Origin: a virus
Length of the DNA: 48,009 bases
Reading direction: 5' to 3' (one strand)
IMG/VR virus record: IMGVR_UViG_3300050821_003180
Coordinates: 1 to 48,009 of that record
The translations under genes and the position numbers were made by a program. This document shows, piece after piece, positions 22,585 to 29,704 of the stretch. The notes beneath the pieces were generated by a model that had not been told where the DNA came from, did no database searches, and worked only from the letters and a program-made list of their open reading frames with translations. Numbering within the stretch: the stretch's first letter is position 1; each line of letters starts with the position of its first letter.

Positions 22585-22716
22585 ATGTCACTCCTAGCTC
22601 AAGACTTGCGCGATCTGCGCAGCATGCCCCAAGACTCCAACATTCAGCGCGAAATGCGCAAGCTCGCACTTAATCTCATTGCACCCGGTGTTGCCGATCA
22701 ACGAGGTGGATTGTGA
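22585..22716 (+). CDS. 43-residue hypothetical protein
   Basis: A short gene, MSLLAQDLRDLRSMPQDSNI..., with GAGGAACATC before the ATG and a GTGA overlap with the next gene. Basic and helical. No family recognised. Confidence 0.5.
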   Translation: MSLLAQDLRDLRSMPQDSNIQREMRKLALNLIAPGVADQRGGL

Positions 22717-22907
22717 GCGATATCGACGGCAAAGCGAAGCGTATGTACTGGGTGAGCGCCTACAAGGACCGCCAGCACTTGCAGTTGACGCTCTTTCATT
22801 ATTCAGTAGAGGAATTGGTTGAACTGCTGGAATGTACGGGCTTTACCAACGTGCTTGCTATTCCCGCTGGCCCCATTAGCCATCGGCACATCGAAAACCT
22901 CGACTAG
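22713..22907 (+). CDS. Small hypothetical protein (GTG start)
   Basis: A 64-residue protein starting at GTG (22713), which overlaps the stop of the previous gene. Contains RMYWVSAYKDRQHLQLTLFH. Small alpha-beta protein, no family recognised. Start supported by the 4-bp overlap. Confidence 0.6.
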   Translation: MSDIDGKAKRMYWVSAYKDRQHLQLTLFHYSVEELVELLECTGFTNVLAIPAGPISHRHIENLD

Positions 22908-23043
22908 ATTTTAGGTGCGAGATTAGCTGTAGAGACTTAAAATAGATTCATGGAGTCAGGGCTAGCATCTAAAGATGGATGCGCTGAATACAGAGGCGAG
23001 CTAGACAGACTCCTCCCTTTTACGACCTTTCAGGAGATTTATC

Positions 23044-23337
23044 ATGACCGACTTCAAGAAAGCTGTGCTCACTGGTGCAATTCTTGGCCTTTCGCTGGGC
23101 CTTATTGCTAATTATGCGCACGCCTCTGTCGCTAGGGGTGATTCGGGCCACCACGGCTATGGCGCAGGCGTATCCGGCTCTCTGAAGGGCGCGGCAAGCT
23201 CCAATAATGCCAGCGCTGGGGCGGCTGGGCAGAGCGGCCAAGGGGGCGCTTATTTCGCCCCTGACTTGCATAGCTCGCTGATCGATGGCTATCAGCCGTG
23301 GCCCGAGGCCGAAATGAAGCAGTTCCAGAAGAACTAG
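23044..23337 (+). CDS. Exported Gly/Ser-rich protein
   Basis: A 97-residue protein with an N-terminal signal peptide (KKAVLTGAILGLSLGLIANYAHA, cleavage likely after AHA, residue 27) and a Gly/Ser/Ala-rich mature part (GAGVSGSLKGAASSNNASAG). Suggests a small periplasmic or envelope protein made early in infection. AGGAG leads the ATG. Role unknown. Confidence 0.65.
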   Translation: MTDFKKAVLTGAILGLSLGLIANYAHASVARGDSGHHGYGAGVSGSLKGAASSNNASAGAAGQSGQGGAYFAPDLHSSLIDGYQPWPEAEMKQFQKN

Positions 23338-23338
23338 C

Positions 23339-23497
23339 ATGGACAATCGGCTCCGCGCTCAGTTCGATCCGTTCTTGGAGCGGGATAAACGAGCAACTGA
23401 ATTGAAGCGCCTACTCTCACTGGCCCGTGCTGCTCGTAATAAGCCTGAAATCAGGCGACTGGAAAAGATGCTTAAGTGGTGGGGAATTCCTGTTTAA
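23339..23497 (+). CDS. 52-residue basic hypothetical protein
   Basis: MDNRLRAQFDPFLERDKRAT..., very basic, helical, rich in Arg and Lys, ending MLKWWGIPV. It starts 1 bp after the previous gene, so it is read by coupling. It may bind nucleic acid; not recognised. Confidence 0.5.
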   Translation: MDNRLRAQFDPFLERDKRATELKRLLSLARAARNKPEIRRLEKMLKWWGIPV

Positions 23498-23501
23498 AGT
23501 C

Positions 23502-23529
23502 TTGACTTTCGTCAGGATTCCTCTATAAT
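23502..23529 (+). promoter_or_regulatory. Strong sigma70-like promoter
   Basis: TTGACT (23502-23507), a 16-bp spacer and a perfect TATAAT (23524-23529). It is the best promoter in the window by eye and drives the genes from 23559 on. Confidence 0.8.
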
Positions 23530-23558
23530 TGAATCAATCGCAGACAAACAGGAGAGCG

Positions 23559-24272
23559 ATGATGACCGAAGACAAAATTCTCAGCCGCATTCAGAAAATG
23601 CTGGCGCTTGCCAACGACCTCGCAGCAACCGAGGGTGAGCGCGATAATGCGCTCCGCATGGCATACAACCTCATGGCCAAACATAACCTCGACATGGCAA
23701 CTGTCGAGGCGCATGGCAAGAAATCCGACGAGCCGCGCATCGACTTCAAGAACGTTTCCTGGTCATGGAAATGGGCTGTTAGCGTCAACCACATCGTTGC
23801 CGGCCTTTTCTTCTGCAAGTACTATTACTTCGAAAAGATCAACGGCACGCAGATCACCCATCATTTCGTCGGGCGTGAATCCAACGCGATGACGGCCGCG
23901 GTAATGGCTGACTGGATCGTCAATTCGATTCTGAAAGAGGCCCGCAAGCTCTATAAGAGCAACACGAGCCCGGAGACACGCAGCTTTGCAGTTGGCGCAA
24001 TGCACAAGCTATCGTTGCGCGTTGATGAGATCAAGCGCACGACTGCTCAGCAGTTCGAAGCAACGCCGGGTACGGCTATCGTACTCGCCAGCCTTTACGA
24101 TACGGAGGCCCAAGCAAACGAGGAACTGATGCCAGCCAACCTCAAGGTCATTAAGAGCAAGCAGGCAAAGGTCAAATATGATGCTTATGTGGCCGGTCAG
24201 GAATTCGGCGCAAAGATCAACCTTTCGGCGCAGGTGGCTGATCAGACTAAGGCCGCTGCGAAGCTCAAATGA
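23559..24272 (+). CDS. DUF2786 family protein
   Basis: A 237-residue protein. The first 60 residues carry the DUF2786 signature (ILSRIQKMLALANDLAATEG, then NALRMAYNLMAKHNLDMATV). The rest is a larger domain often attached to it, with FFCKYYYF and HHFVGRESNAMTA. The function of DUF2786 proteins is unknown; they are common in phages and plasmids. AGGAGAGCG before the ATG pair at 23559/23562 decides the start, and the consensus promoter lies 30 bp upstream. Confidence 0.85.
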   Translation: MMTEDKILSRIQKMLALANDLAATEGERDNALRMAYNLMAKHNLDMATVEAHGKKSDEPRIDFKNVSWSWKWAVSVNHIVAGLFFCKYYYFEKINGTQITHHFVGRESNAMTAAVMADWIVNSILKEARKLYKSNTSPETRSFAVGAMHKLSLRVDEIKRTTAQQFEATPGTAIVLASLYDTEAQANEELMPANLKVIKSKQAKVKYDAYVAGQEFGAKINLSAQVADQTKAAAKLK

Positions 24273-24466
24273 GTTATCAAGGCAAGGATGCTGCGCGCTT
24301 CTCTCGCGCGCAGTGGCTGCAAAGATTCGAGACGGAGTGCATTCGGCTCCGTCCGACTATCCGGGGTCGGGTCGATTGGAACACGGCCCACTTCTACTAC
24401 AACAAGGGCTACACGCCGAAAGCAGCAGCCGACGCGTGGCTCAATCATAAACTCGTCGAGGCTTGA
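24269..24466 (+). CDS. Small hypothetical protein
   Basis: A 65-residue basic protein, MSYQGKDAARFSRAQWLQRF, with aromatic residues in NTAHFYYNKGYTPKAAADAW. 4-bp overlap with the DUF2786 gene. No family recognised. Confidence 0.65.
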   Translation: MSYQGKDAARFSRAQWLQRFETECIRLRPTIRGRVDWNTAHFYYNKGYTPKAAADAWLNHKLVEA

Positions 24467-24468
24467 AA

Positions 24469-24714
24469 ATGGCTGGCATGTTCGGCAAGCAGGGATTGGT
24501 TGATTTTGCGCTTGGCTACGATGATGACGCTGGCCAATCGACCGAAACCCAGCGCGGAGTATACTTCTTTCACTTCAGCGGATTCAAAGCTCACCCCGGC
24601 TTCATGTTGCAGCTTCGCAGCGTCAAGCCGGTGATTCGTCCGCCTGCCAACGAGGGCGAGCATATCGTAGCAAAGATCGTTGAAGCCACTCTTAAGCGCA
24701 TGATGCGCCCCTGA
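24469..24714 (+). CDS. Small hypothetical protein
   Basis: An 81-residue protein, MAGMFGKQGLVDFALGYDDD, with a beta-rich centre (GVYFFHFSGFKAHPGFMLQL). GAGG lies eight bases before the ATG. No family recognised. Confidence 0.6.
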   Translation: MAGMFGKQGLVDFALGYDDDAGQSTETQRGVYFFHFSGFKAHPGFMLQLRSVKPVIRPPANEGEHIVAKIVEATLKRMMRP

Positions 24715-24730
24715 CCACATAGGAGAAGCA

Positions 24731-25171
24731 ATGAACCAGCCGCAAAATCCCGTCATCAAGCCCGGCACCCTCTCACTTCCGCCCAAGCAGGTGAGCCTGA
24801 CTCCCAAGCAGCCGCCAGCCAAAACTGCTGAGCCCCAAGCTACGCGCGAAATGGCACGCTTGTCGATGCCCGAAAGCCATGCGCTCATCCAGTGGCTTCT
24901 AAGCTACAAGATGCAACCGGGCGATACGTACAATACGTTGGCACTGGCCGCTGCATCGGCGCTTGGCAACGTGCGCATCAACAAGAACCACATTCAGCAG
25001 CGATGCGAAGAGTTCAGCATCGAGTTGCCGCGCCGTCCCAGCAATTTGCCGGTGATCGAGCGCCTGAACAAACTCGAGGCGGTACTGGCGACGGCTATTC
25101 GTGAACAGATTAAGGTCTGTCGTGATATGGGCGTCGAAGTGCATCCTGACTTGGTAGCTTTCGCTGAGTAG
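24731..25171 (+). CDS. Hypothetical protein
   Basis: A 146-residue protein: Pro/Lys-rich disordered N-terminus (1-40), then a helical domain (YKMQPGDTYNTLALAAASAL, then a helix near 110-140). The centre resembles a helix-turn-helix-like helical bundle, but the family is not recognised. AGGAG leads the ATG. Confidence 0.6.
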   Translation: MNQPQNPVIKPGTLSLPPKQVSLTPKQPPAKTAEPQATREMARLSMPESHALIQWLLSYKMQPGDTYNTLALAAASALGNVRINKNHIQQRCEEFSIELPRRPSNLPVIERLNKLEAVLATAIREQIKVCRDMGVEVHPDLVAFAE

Positions 25172-25188
25172 CCAATCCGGGAGGATGT

Positions 25189-25446
25189 ATGGTCAGCAAT
25201 AGCAACTTCTACAGCGCGGAGATTATCGAACCGACGACTCGCCATGGGCGGCGAATCAGAGTTCGTAATCGTCGTACTGACGAAACCTACTATCGGCCGT
25301 ACGTTCTCCAGCCCAGTATCAACACGGCTAATCAACTTGAACAGCGGGTGAGGGAGATTCACACCTCCCCATTTCTCGACGTTAAGATTCTCTGGTATGA
25401 TCGTCCGCTAGAGATGTTATTTTTCGAAGTTATTAGGAGAGAATAA
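25189..25446 (+). CDS. Small hypothetical protein
   Basis: An 85-residue basic protein, MVSNSNFYSAEIIEPTTRHG, with RIRVRNRRTDETYYRPY. GGGAGG leads the ATG, and the stop shares a base with the next start (TAATG). No family recognised. Confidence 0.6.
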   Translation: MVSNSNFYSAEIIEPTTRHGRRIRVRNRRTDETYYRPYVLQPSINTANQLEQRVREIHTSPFLDVKILWYDRPLEMLFFEVIRRE

Positions 25447-26009
25447 TGGCTGCACGACTCCCGATTGATCCGCTCCCGTTTCAAGCTGATGCGGAGATAA
25501 GTACTCACTTCATGCCCGACGGCGAAGAATTCGAGGGCACCAAGCGTCAGTTCTTCGACAAACTGATGGCCTTGTGGTATCCGGTGGCCAATGAGGCCAA
25601 GGCCGCAGCGGAGCGCGAAAAGGAAATACGCGCTGCAGTCGTTGCGCTGATCTATCCGACCTCATTCGATACCGAGGGTACCGATAAGTTCGAGCTTGGC
25701 GGCGGCTGGGTTTTCGAAGTGAAACGGCGCATGAACGATAAGATCGACGAGGCCGCACTAGGCGCGGTACGTGAGGAAATCGCCAAGTTGCCGGTCGATC
25801 CTGACTCGGGCGAAATGCCCAGCATCGACGCATGCATCAAGTACAAGCCCGATTTCAGTATGAGCGGCTACAAAGCGTTGCGTGATGATGTGCGCGTTCT
25901 GCTGAATCAAGCCCTCACTCTCACTCCGGGTACTCCGGGCGTCGCTATCATCCCACCGAAGGCTAAGGCGGCAGTTAAACCATCGGATCAGAAGGCGGTG
26001 GCGAAATGA
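25446..26009 (+). CDS. Conserved phage protein (DUF7173-like)
   Basis: A 187-residue protein whose layout matches a conserved phage protein: an N-terminal Lys-rich helix with EREKEIRAAVVALIYP, then a GGGWVFEVKRRMNDKIDEA turn, an acidic middle, and a C-terminal KPDFSMSGYKALRDD and ALTLTPGTPGVAII. Such proteins stand next to the Sak4-like/recombination genes in many phages, which fits here. Function unknown. It overlaps its neighbours. Confidence 0.65.
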   Translation: MAARLPIDPLPFQADAEISTHFMPDGEEFEGTKRQFFDKLMALWYPVANEAKAAAEREKEIRAAVVALIYPTSFDTEGTDKFELGGGWVFEVKRRMNDKIDEAALGAVREEIAKLPVDPDSGEMPSIDACIKYKPDFSMSGYKALRDDVRVLLNQALTLTPGTPGVAIIPPKAKAAVKPSDQKAVAK

Positions 26010-26320
26010 CCTACCTCAACCGCTTACTCGCGCGGCAGAAGATCGATGTGCGCGATGTTGATTACGAGCAGATGAAGAAGATCAGGCGCGAGAAGAATGT
26101 GGTCAATGCGTCCGAAATTCTGCGACGGAATGATATCGCTTTCAGCGAAACTAACTCTACGCAACCGGAGCTAGGAGTGTGCTGGGTTATTCCGTTCCCG
26201 TCGGTTCCAGATCGGCCAATTTTGTACCATCCTGAAACTGGGGAATGGGGGCATTCTGGTGGTATCCGGCATTTCGGTTGTCGCAACCTCGTCAAGTATC
26301 TCAAAGGAGAATGTTTGTGA
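26006..26320 (+). CDS. Hypothetical protein
   Basis: A 104-residue protein, MTYLNRLLARQKIDVRDVDY, with a helical first third and a Trp/Pro-rich second part (CWVIPFPSVPDRPILYHPET). 4-bp overlap with the gene before it. No family recognised. Confidence 0.6.
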   Translation: MTYLNRLLARQKIDVRDVDYEQMKKIRREKNVVNASEILRRNDIAFSETNSTQPELGVCWVIPFPSVPDRPILYHPETGEWGHSGGIRHFGCRNLVKYLKGECL

Positions 26321-26607
26321 TAAAATTCCCTTTCGTCGCTGGCCATGCGCCTGTTCATCATTGCAGGCAGATCGGCAAGCACGAGGACCATCAAGCGCTA
26401 CGCCGCCGCAATGAACTACGCCTGATGCGACTCAAAGCCGCCAACCGCCTCTACGAGGACAAGAATGAATCCGTTGCCACCGGGCATAGCTCCACCGCCA
26501 TCTACTCCAACCAATTCGGGTGCTCCTGTTTCGGCGCAATCCTCGGCCTCTGCAGTTGCTCCAACCACGGGTCCGGGATCAGAACTGGTCTTTTCGACGG
26601 TGGGTGA
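26317..26607 (+). CDS. Possible small basic protein overlapping the ATPase gene
   Basis: Reading from a GTG at 26317 (GGAG seven bases upstream, GTGA overlap with the previous stop), the frame stays open for 96 residues, overlapping the start of the Sak4-like gene by 143 bp. The first 50 residues look normal (basic, HHCRQIGKHEDHQALRRRNE); the overlapping remainder is odd. Either a real gene, or the 144-bp gap is untranslated leader. Confidence 0.35.
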   Translation: MIKFPFVAGHAPVHHCRQIGKHEDHQALRRRNELRLMRLKAANRLYEDKNESVATGHSSTAIYSNQFGCSCFGAILGLCSCSNHGSGIRTGLFDGG

Positions 26608-27337
26608 CCAATGCGGTGCTGATGCCGGGGTCAAGATCATGACCTACGGCGAAGCGGGTATGGGTAAGACCGTGCTTTGCGCCACGTTGCCGCAGCCGTT
26701 CGTTATCATTAGCACGGAGAACGGCTTGCTGTCGCTGTCGGTCAAGAATCTGACCAAGATTTTCATTGGACTGGGGCTCGACCCGGAGCAAGCTGAACAG
26801 CGGGCTATTGGCGTGAAGCAACAGCGTGTCATCATTGTGCGAAATGGCATCCAGTTGCGGAAGTCAGTCGAATGGTGCGCTAGCCACATGGGCGAGTATC
26901 GGTCGGTGGCATGGGATTCCGCCAGCGAAACAGCTGAAGTGATGATTAACGCGGCCAAGGCAGTCAAGGCTGACGGTCGTCAGGCATACGGTGAGGTTGC
27001 AGACCTCATCAGTAAGCACTTCAAGGAATTCCGCGATCTGCTACCGGGCAAGCACGTCCATGTCGTTACCAAGCAGGTCAGTATGCAGGATATGGTGACG
27101 GGCGGCGTCAAGTACGGCCCCGATTTTCCGGGCAAGCAACTAGGCCCAGCTACGCCGTATTGGTTGGATGAGACCTTTCGTATCGGAGTCGGTATTGATC
27201 CGGCAACTAATCAGACATTCCGATACTTGCAGACCCAGCCTGATCCCTCGTATACTGCGAAGGACAGGTCGGGGATGCTCGATCAGTGGGAAAGGCCCGA
27301 TCTGGCCGCGATTATCGCAAAGATTACCGCGCAGTAA
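26465..27337 (+). CDS. Sak4-like RecA-fold ATPase (AAA_24)
   Basis: A 290-residue ATPase. A Pro/Ala-rich leader (1-45) precedes the core. Walker A is GEAGMGKT (residues 61-68), then IISTENG, and a Walker B-like SVAWDSASE. A Lys/His stretch near HVHVVTKQVSM and PDFPGKQLGPATPYWLDET are typical of Sak4-like single-strand annealing/recombination ATPases. It is followed by the DUF669 single-strand-binding candidate and a RecB-like exonuclease, a normal recombination set. GAGG seven bases before the ATG supports the start. Confidence 0.8.
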   Translation: MNPLPPGIAPPPSTPTNSGAPVSAQSSASAVAPTTGPGSELVFSTVGDQCGADAGVKIMTYGEAGMGKTVLCATLPQPFVIISTENGLLSLSVKNLTKIFIGLGLDPEQAEQRAIGVKQQRVIIVRNGIQLRKSVEWCASHMGEYRSVAWDSASETAEVMINAAKAVKADGRQAYGEVADLISKHFKEFRDLLPGKHVHVVTKQVSMQDMVTGGVKYGPDFPGKQLGPATPYWLDETFRIGVGIDPATNQTFRYLQTQPDPSYTAKDRSGMLDQWERPDLAAIIAKITAQ

Positions 27338-27370
27338 ACCACCAACGACTCCTCTAGGAGAGAAGCTACA

Positions 27371-28075
27371 ATGAATCCGATCCAGTACGCATTTGATATC
27401 ACGAACATTGACCCTTTCGTCGCCGGTAGTGCGCCGCTGCCCGGTGGCACGTACGCCAACAAGATCACGAACATGGAGTGCCGCGCGAACCGCGATGCAT
27501 CGTCCGGCCATAATCTGTGGATCGAGCGCACCGTCATGGAAGGCGAGCACAAGGGCCGGAAGTTCTACGAGAACCTGAATCTCTGGTACAAAGGCGCTGA
27601 CGCTGACAAGATGGCAAAGACGATCGAGATCGCCGAACGGCAATTGTCGTCCATCGGCCACGCGGTCGGGGTGCTCGCTGGCACGGACCTGACGCAACTT
27701 GCCGACAAGCTGATGCTTACCGAACTCGAGTTGCAGGAACAGCAGCCGGATCGTCAGAACCCGAATACGGGCGAAACCATCAAGGGTCGTGGTCCGTCGA
27801 ATCGCATCTTGCGCAACGATCCGTACATGCCCCAAGCGCAAAACTCGGGTGCTGCGCCGGTCTTCAATCAACAGCAGCAAGCTCAGCAAGCAAGCTCGGC
27901 TCCCACGTTCAATCCGGCGGCTGGCCAGCAAATCCACGCGGGCGCACCGGCTCAGAGCGCCGCCCCTGCGCAATCGGCTCCCCCTTTCGCCGCGCAAGCT
28001 GGAGCGCCTGTTAACGGCGCTGGCGCAGCCCCTGCGGCAACCGGTGGAGCGGCTACGCCTCCGTGGCAGCGCTAA
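27371..28075 (+). CDS. DUF669 protein, putative single-strand DNA-binding protein
   Basis: A 234-residue protein. Residues 1-135 carry the DUF669 pattern (PLPGGTYANKITNMECR, RTVMEGEHKGRKFYENLNLW, LAGTDLTQLADKLM). The rest is a Gln/Pro/Ala-rich tail ending PPWQR. DUF669 proteins stand beside Sak4-like ATPases and behave as single-strand-binding partners; the disordered tail fits that. It lacks an OB-fold motif I can point to, so the DNA-binding role is inferred. AGGAGAGAAG leads the ATG. Confidence 0.75.
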   Translation: MNPIQYAFDITNIDPFVAGSAPLPGGTYANKITNMECRANRDASSGHNLWIERTVMEGEHKGRKFYENLNLWYKGADADKMAKTIEIAERQLSSIGHAVGVLAGTDLTQLADKLMLTELELQEQQPDRQNPNTGETIKGRGPSNRILRNDPYMPQAQNSGAAPVFNQQQQAQQASSAPTFNPAAGQQIHAGAPAQSAAPAQSAPPFAAQAGAPVNGAGAAPAATGGAATPPWQR

Positions 28076-28168
28076 GCTCTACGCCGGGAAAATCGATTCA
28101 AAGTTAGATGAGACCGCGCTCCCTAGCGGCAACCATCGGACCACCATCCGTGAGTACCGGCACCCTTT

Positions 28169-28192
28169 AAGCCCCGCTGGTCGGGGCTTTTT
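28169..28192 (+). terminator. Rho-independent terminator
   Basis: GCCCCG, loop CTGGT, CGGGGC, then five Ts. Closes the 23.5-28.1 kb transcript. Confidence 0.9.
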
Positions 28193-28206
28193 CAATCGGG
28201 CAGAAC

Positions 28207-29166
28207 ATGAATGAACCAATCCTCGCACTGGCTACTAAAGAACGGATCGAGTCTGTTATTTACGCAGACCAGGGACGATCATATCGAAAGTTTTTGCGGC
28301 AGGTTATATTGGACGTGGATGACGCGTTCGATGGAACGAATCACGATCGATTTAGGTCGCACATGGGAGTGTCCACAAGTGGTCGAGAGTGCGCGCGAGA
28401 ACTTTGGTACAAATGGCGTTGGGCTTCCGTTGGCAAGGTTAGCGCCCGTATGCTGCGCTTGTTTAACCGCGGGCATCTTGAAGAAGCCCGCTTTGCTGCT
28501 ATGTTCCTCGCCGCAGGTTTTGAGCTATGGCGTGAAGAAGCTCCCGGTAAGCAGTTTCGCGTATCTCACTTTGGAGGACATTACGGCTCTGCTATCGATG
28601 GAGTAATGCGCGGCATCCCCGAAATGCCGAACGTCAACCTGCTAGCTGAAATGAAGACTCACAACGAGAAGTCGTTTAAGAAGTTGGCAGGGGAGAAGGA
28701 TAGCGAGGGGAACTATCTGCCCGGTAAGACTCCCCAAGGGGTCGCGGTCGCCAAGCCCGAGCATTACGTGCAGATGCAGCAGTACATGGAGTACTACAAG
28801 CTCGACTTCGGGCTTTATTGCGCAGTACATAAAGACTCCGACGAACTCTACTTCGAGATCGTGCCATTCGTCCCCAAAGTGGCCGAGGGCTACCGCGAGC
28901 GCTCGCGTAAGATAATGTGGGCAAAAGAAGCGCCCCCGAAGATCAGTACCAACGCATCCTTCTGGCGCTGCAAGTACTGCGACGTAAAAGGTGTATGCCA
29001 CTTCAACGACGCGCCCGATTTCAATTGCCGCTCTTGTGCCGCAGCCTATCCGACTGAAGACGGAAATTGGCGGTGCGCGACGCATGGTGGCGCTATAATA
29101 GATAAAGCACGCCAATTGGTCGGCTGTCAAGACTGGGCGCAACATCCCTCATTTCAACAGGATTGA
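28207..29166 (+). CDS. RecB/Cas4-like exonuclease (PD-(D/E)XK)
   Basis: A 319-residue nuclease of the PD-(D/E)XK superfamily. GHLEEARFAAMFL supplies the His/Glu of motif I; HYGSAIDGV has the catalytic Asp (about residue 129) and NLLAEMKTHNEKSFKKL the E-x-K pair (about 149-151). A Cys-rich end (CKYCDVKGVCHF, then CRSCAAAYP and CATHGG) resembles the Fe-S or zinc clusters of Cas4/AddB-like enzymes. It would resect DNA ends for the Sak4-like annealing step. The gene starts after a terminator, so its transcription depends on read-through or an unseen promoter. Confidence 0.8.
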   Translation: MNEPILALATKERIESVIYADQGRSYRKFLRQVILDVDDAFDGTNHDRFRSHMGVSTSGRECARELWYKWRWASVGKVSARMLRLFNRGHLEEARFAAMFLAAGFELWREEAPGKQFRVSHFGGHYGSAIDGVMRGIPEMPNVNLLAEMKTHNEKSFKKLAGEKDSEGNYLPGKTPQGVAVAKPEHYVQMQQYMEYYKLDFGLYCAVHKDSDELYFEIVPFVPKVAEGYRERSRKIMWAKEAPPKISTNASFWRCKYCDVKGVCHFNDAPDFNCRSCAAAYPTEDGNWRCATHGGAIIDKARQLVGCQDWAQHPSFQQD

Positions 29167-29169
29167 ATC

Positions 29170-29364
29170 ATGGCTATTGAAATTACGCGGTATCGTGATG
29201 AAGCTAAAGTGCTGAGTGATGAACTCAAGCGGATCATCCACACCTATGTTCAGAAGGAAACAGGACGGCGAGTCCATTCGGTCGAATTACACGGCGACGG
29301 CCGCTCAGGCATCGGCGCAGCTACGGTGAAGTTCGCATTTAACGATGAGGAGTCGCCGCTATGA
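29170..29364 (+). CDS. Small hypothetical protein
   Basis: A 64-residue protein, MAIEITRYRDEAKVLSDELK, helical N-terminus and a short beta end (GIGAATVKFAFNDEE). It follows the exonuclease by 3 bp and overlaps the next gene by 4 bp. No family recognised. Confidence 0.6.
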   Translation: MAIEITRYRDEAKVLSDELKRIIHTYVQKETGRRVHSVELHGDGRSGIGAATVKFAFNDEESPL

Positions 29365-29702
29365 CTTTCGAATGGAAACGTTACGATATCCAGTTCGATA
29401 TGCAGCGCGATTGCATCGAAGAGTTCGGTTGTTCAGATGGCGACTGGGTCAAGTCCGAGGATGCAATCAACCGCGAGGCCGTGAACGAGGCTAAGATTCG
29501 CACGCTGGAGACCCAGTTGAAGGATGCAAGAGCCGCTCTCGCATCCAACAAGGCGGTAGCGGTAGCGGTAGCGGTAGCGGTAGCGGTAGCGGTGGACTTT
29601 CCGTACCAGCGCACGTTTGATGCAATTGCCGCTGCCACGAAAATTGAAGCTGGTCACATTGCCATCTCGGTGCGCGCATTCACCGAAGCCTATAATAAGT
29701 AA
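29361..29702 (+). CDS. Hypothetical protein with (Ala-Val)7 repeat
   Basis: A 113-residue protein: N-terminal 55 residues charged, a coiled-coil-like stretch with KIRTLETQLKDARAAL, then AVAVAVAVAVAVAV from a DNA hexamer repeat, and a C-terminal part with FPYQRTFDAIAAATKIEAG. The repeat may act as a hinge or a beta strand. Function unknown. 4-bp overlap with the gene before, 2-bp gap to the helicase. Confidence 0.6.
   Translation: MTFEWKRYDIQFDMQRDCIEEFGCSDGDWVKSEDAINREAVNEAKIRTLETQLKDARAALASNKAVAVAVAVAVAVAVDFPYQRTFDAIAAATKIEAGHIAISVRAFTEAYNK
29553..29594 (+). repeat. In-frame GCGGTA hexamer tandem repeat
   Basis: Six perfect GCGGTA units (29553-29588), then GCGGTG. Being a multiple of three, changes in copy number alter protein length but not frame. 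Confidence 0.92.
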
Positions 29703-29704
29703 TT

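Noticed and set aside
22951-23124. About 57-codon frame upstream of the exported protein gene
   Set aside because: No ribosome site and it runs into the well-supported gene at 23044.
27140-27997. 285-codon leftward frame opposite the ATPase and DUF669 genes
   Set aside because: Covers two real rightward genes, Arg-rich, no ribosome site.
29553-29594. CRISPR-like repeat
   Set aside because: Direct tandem hexamers without spacers; a coding microsatellite.
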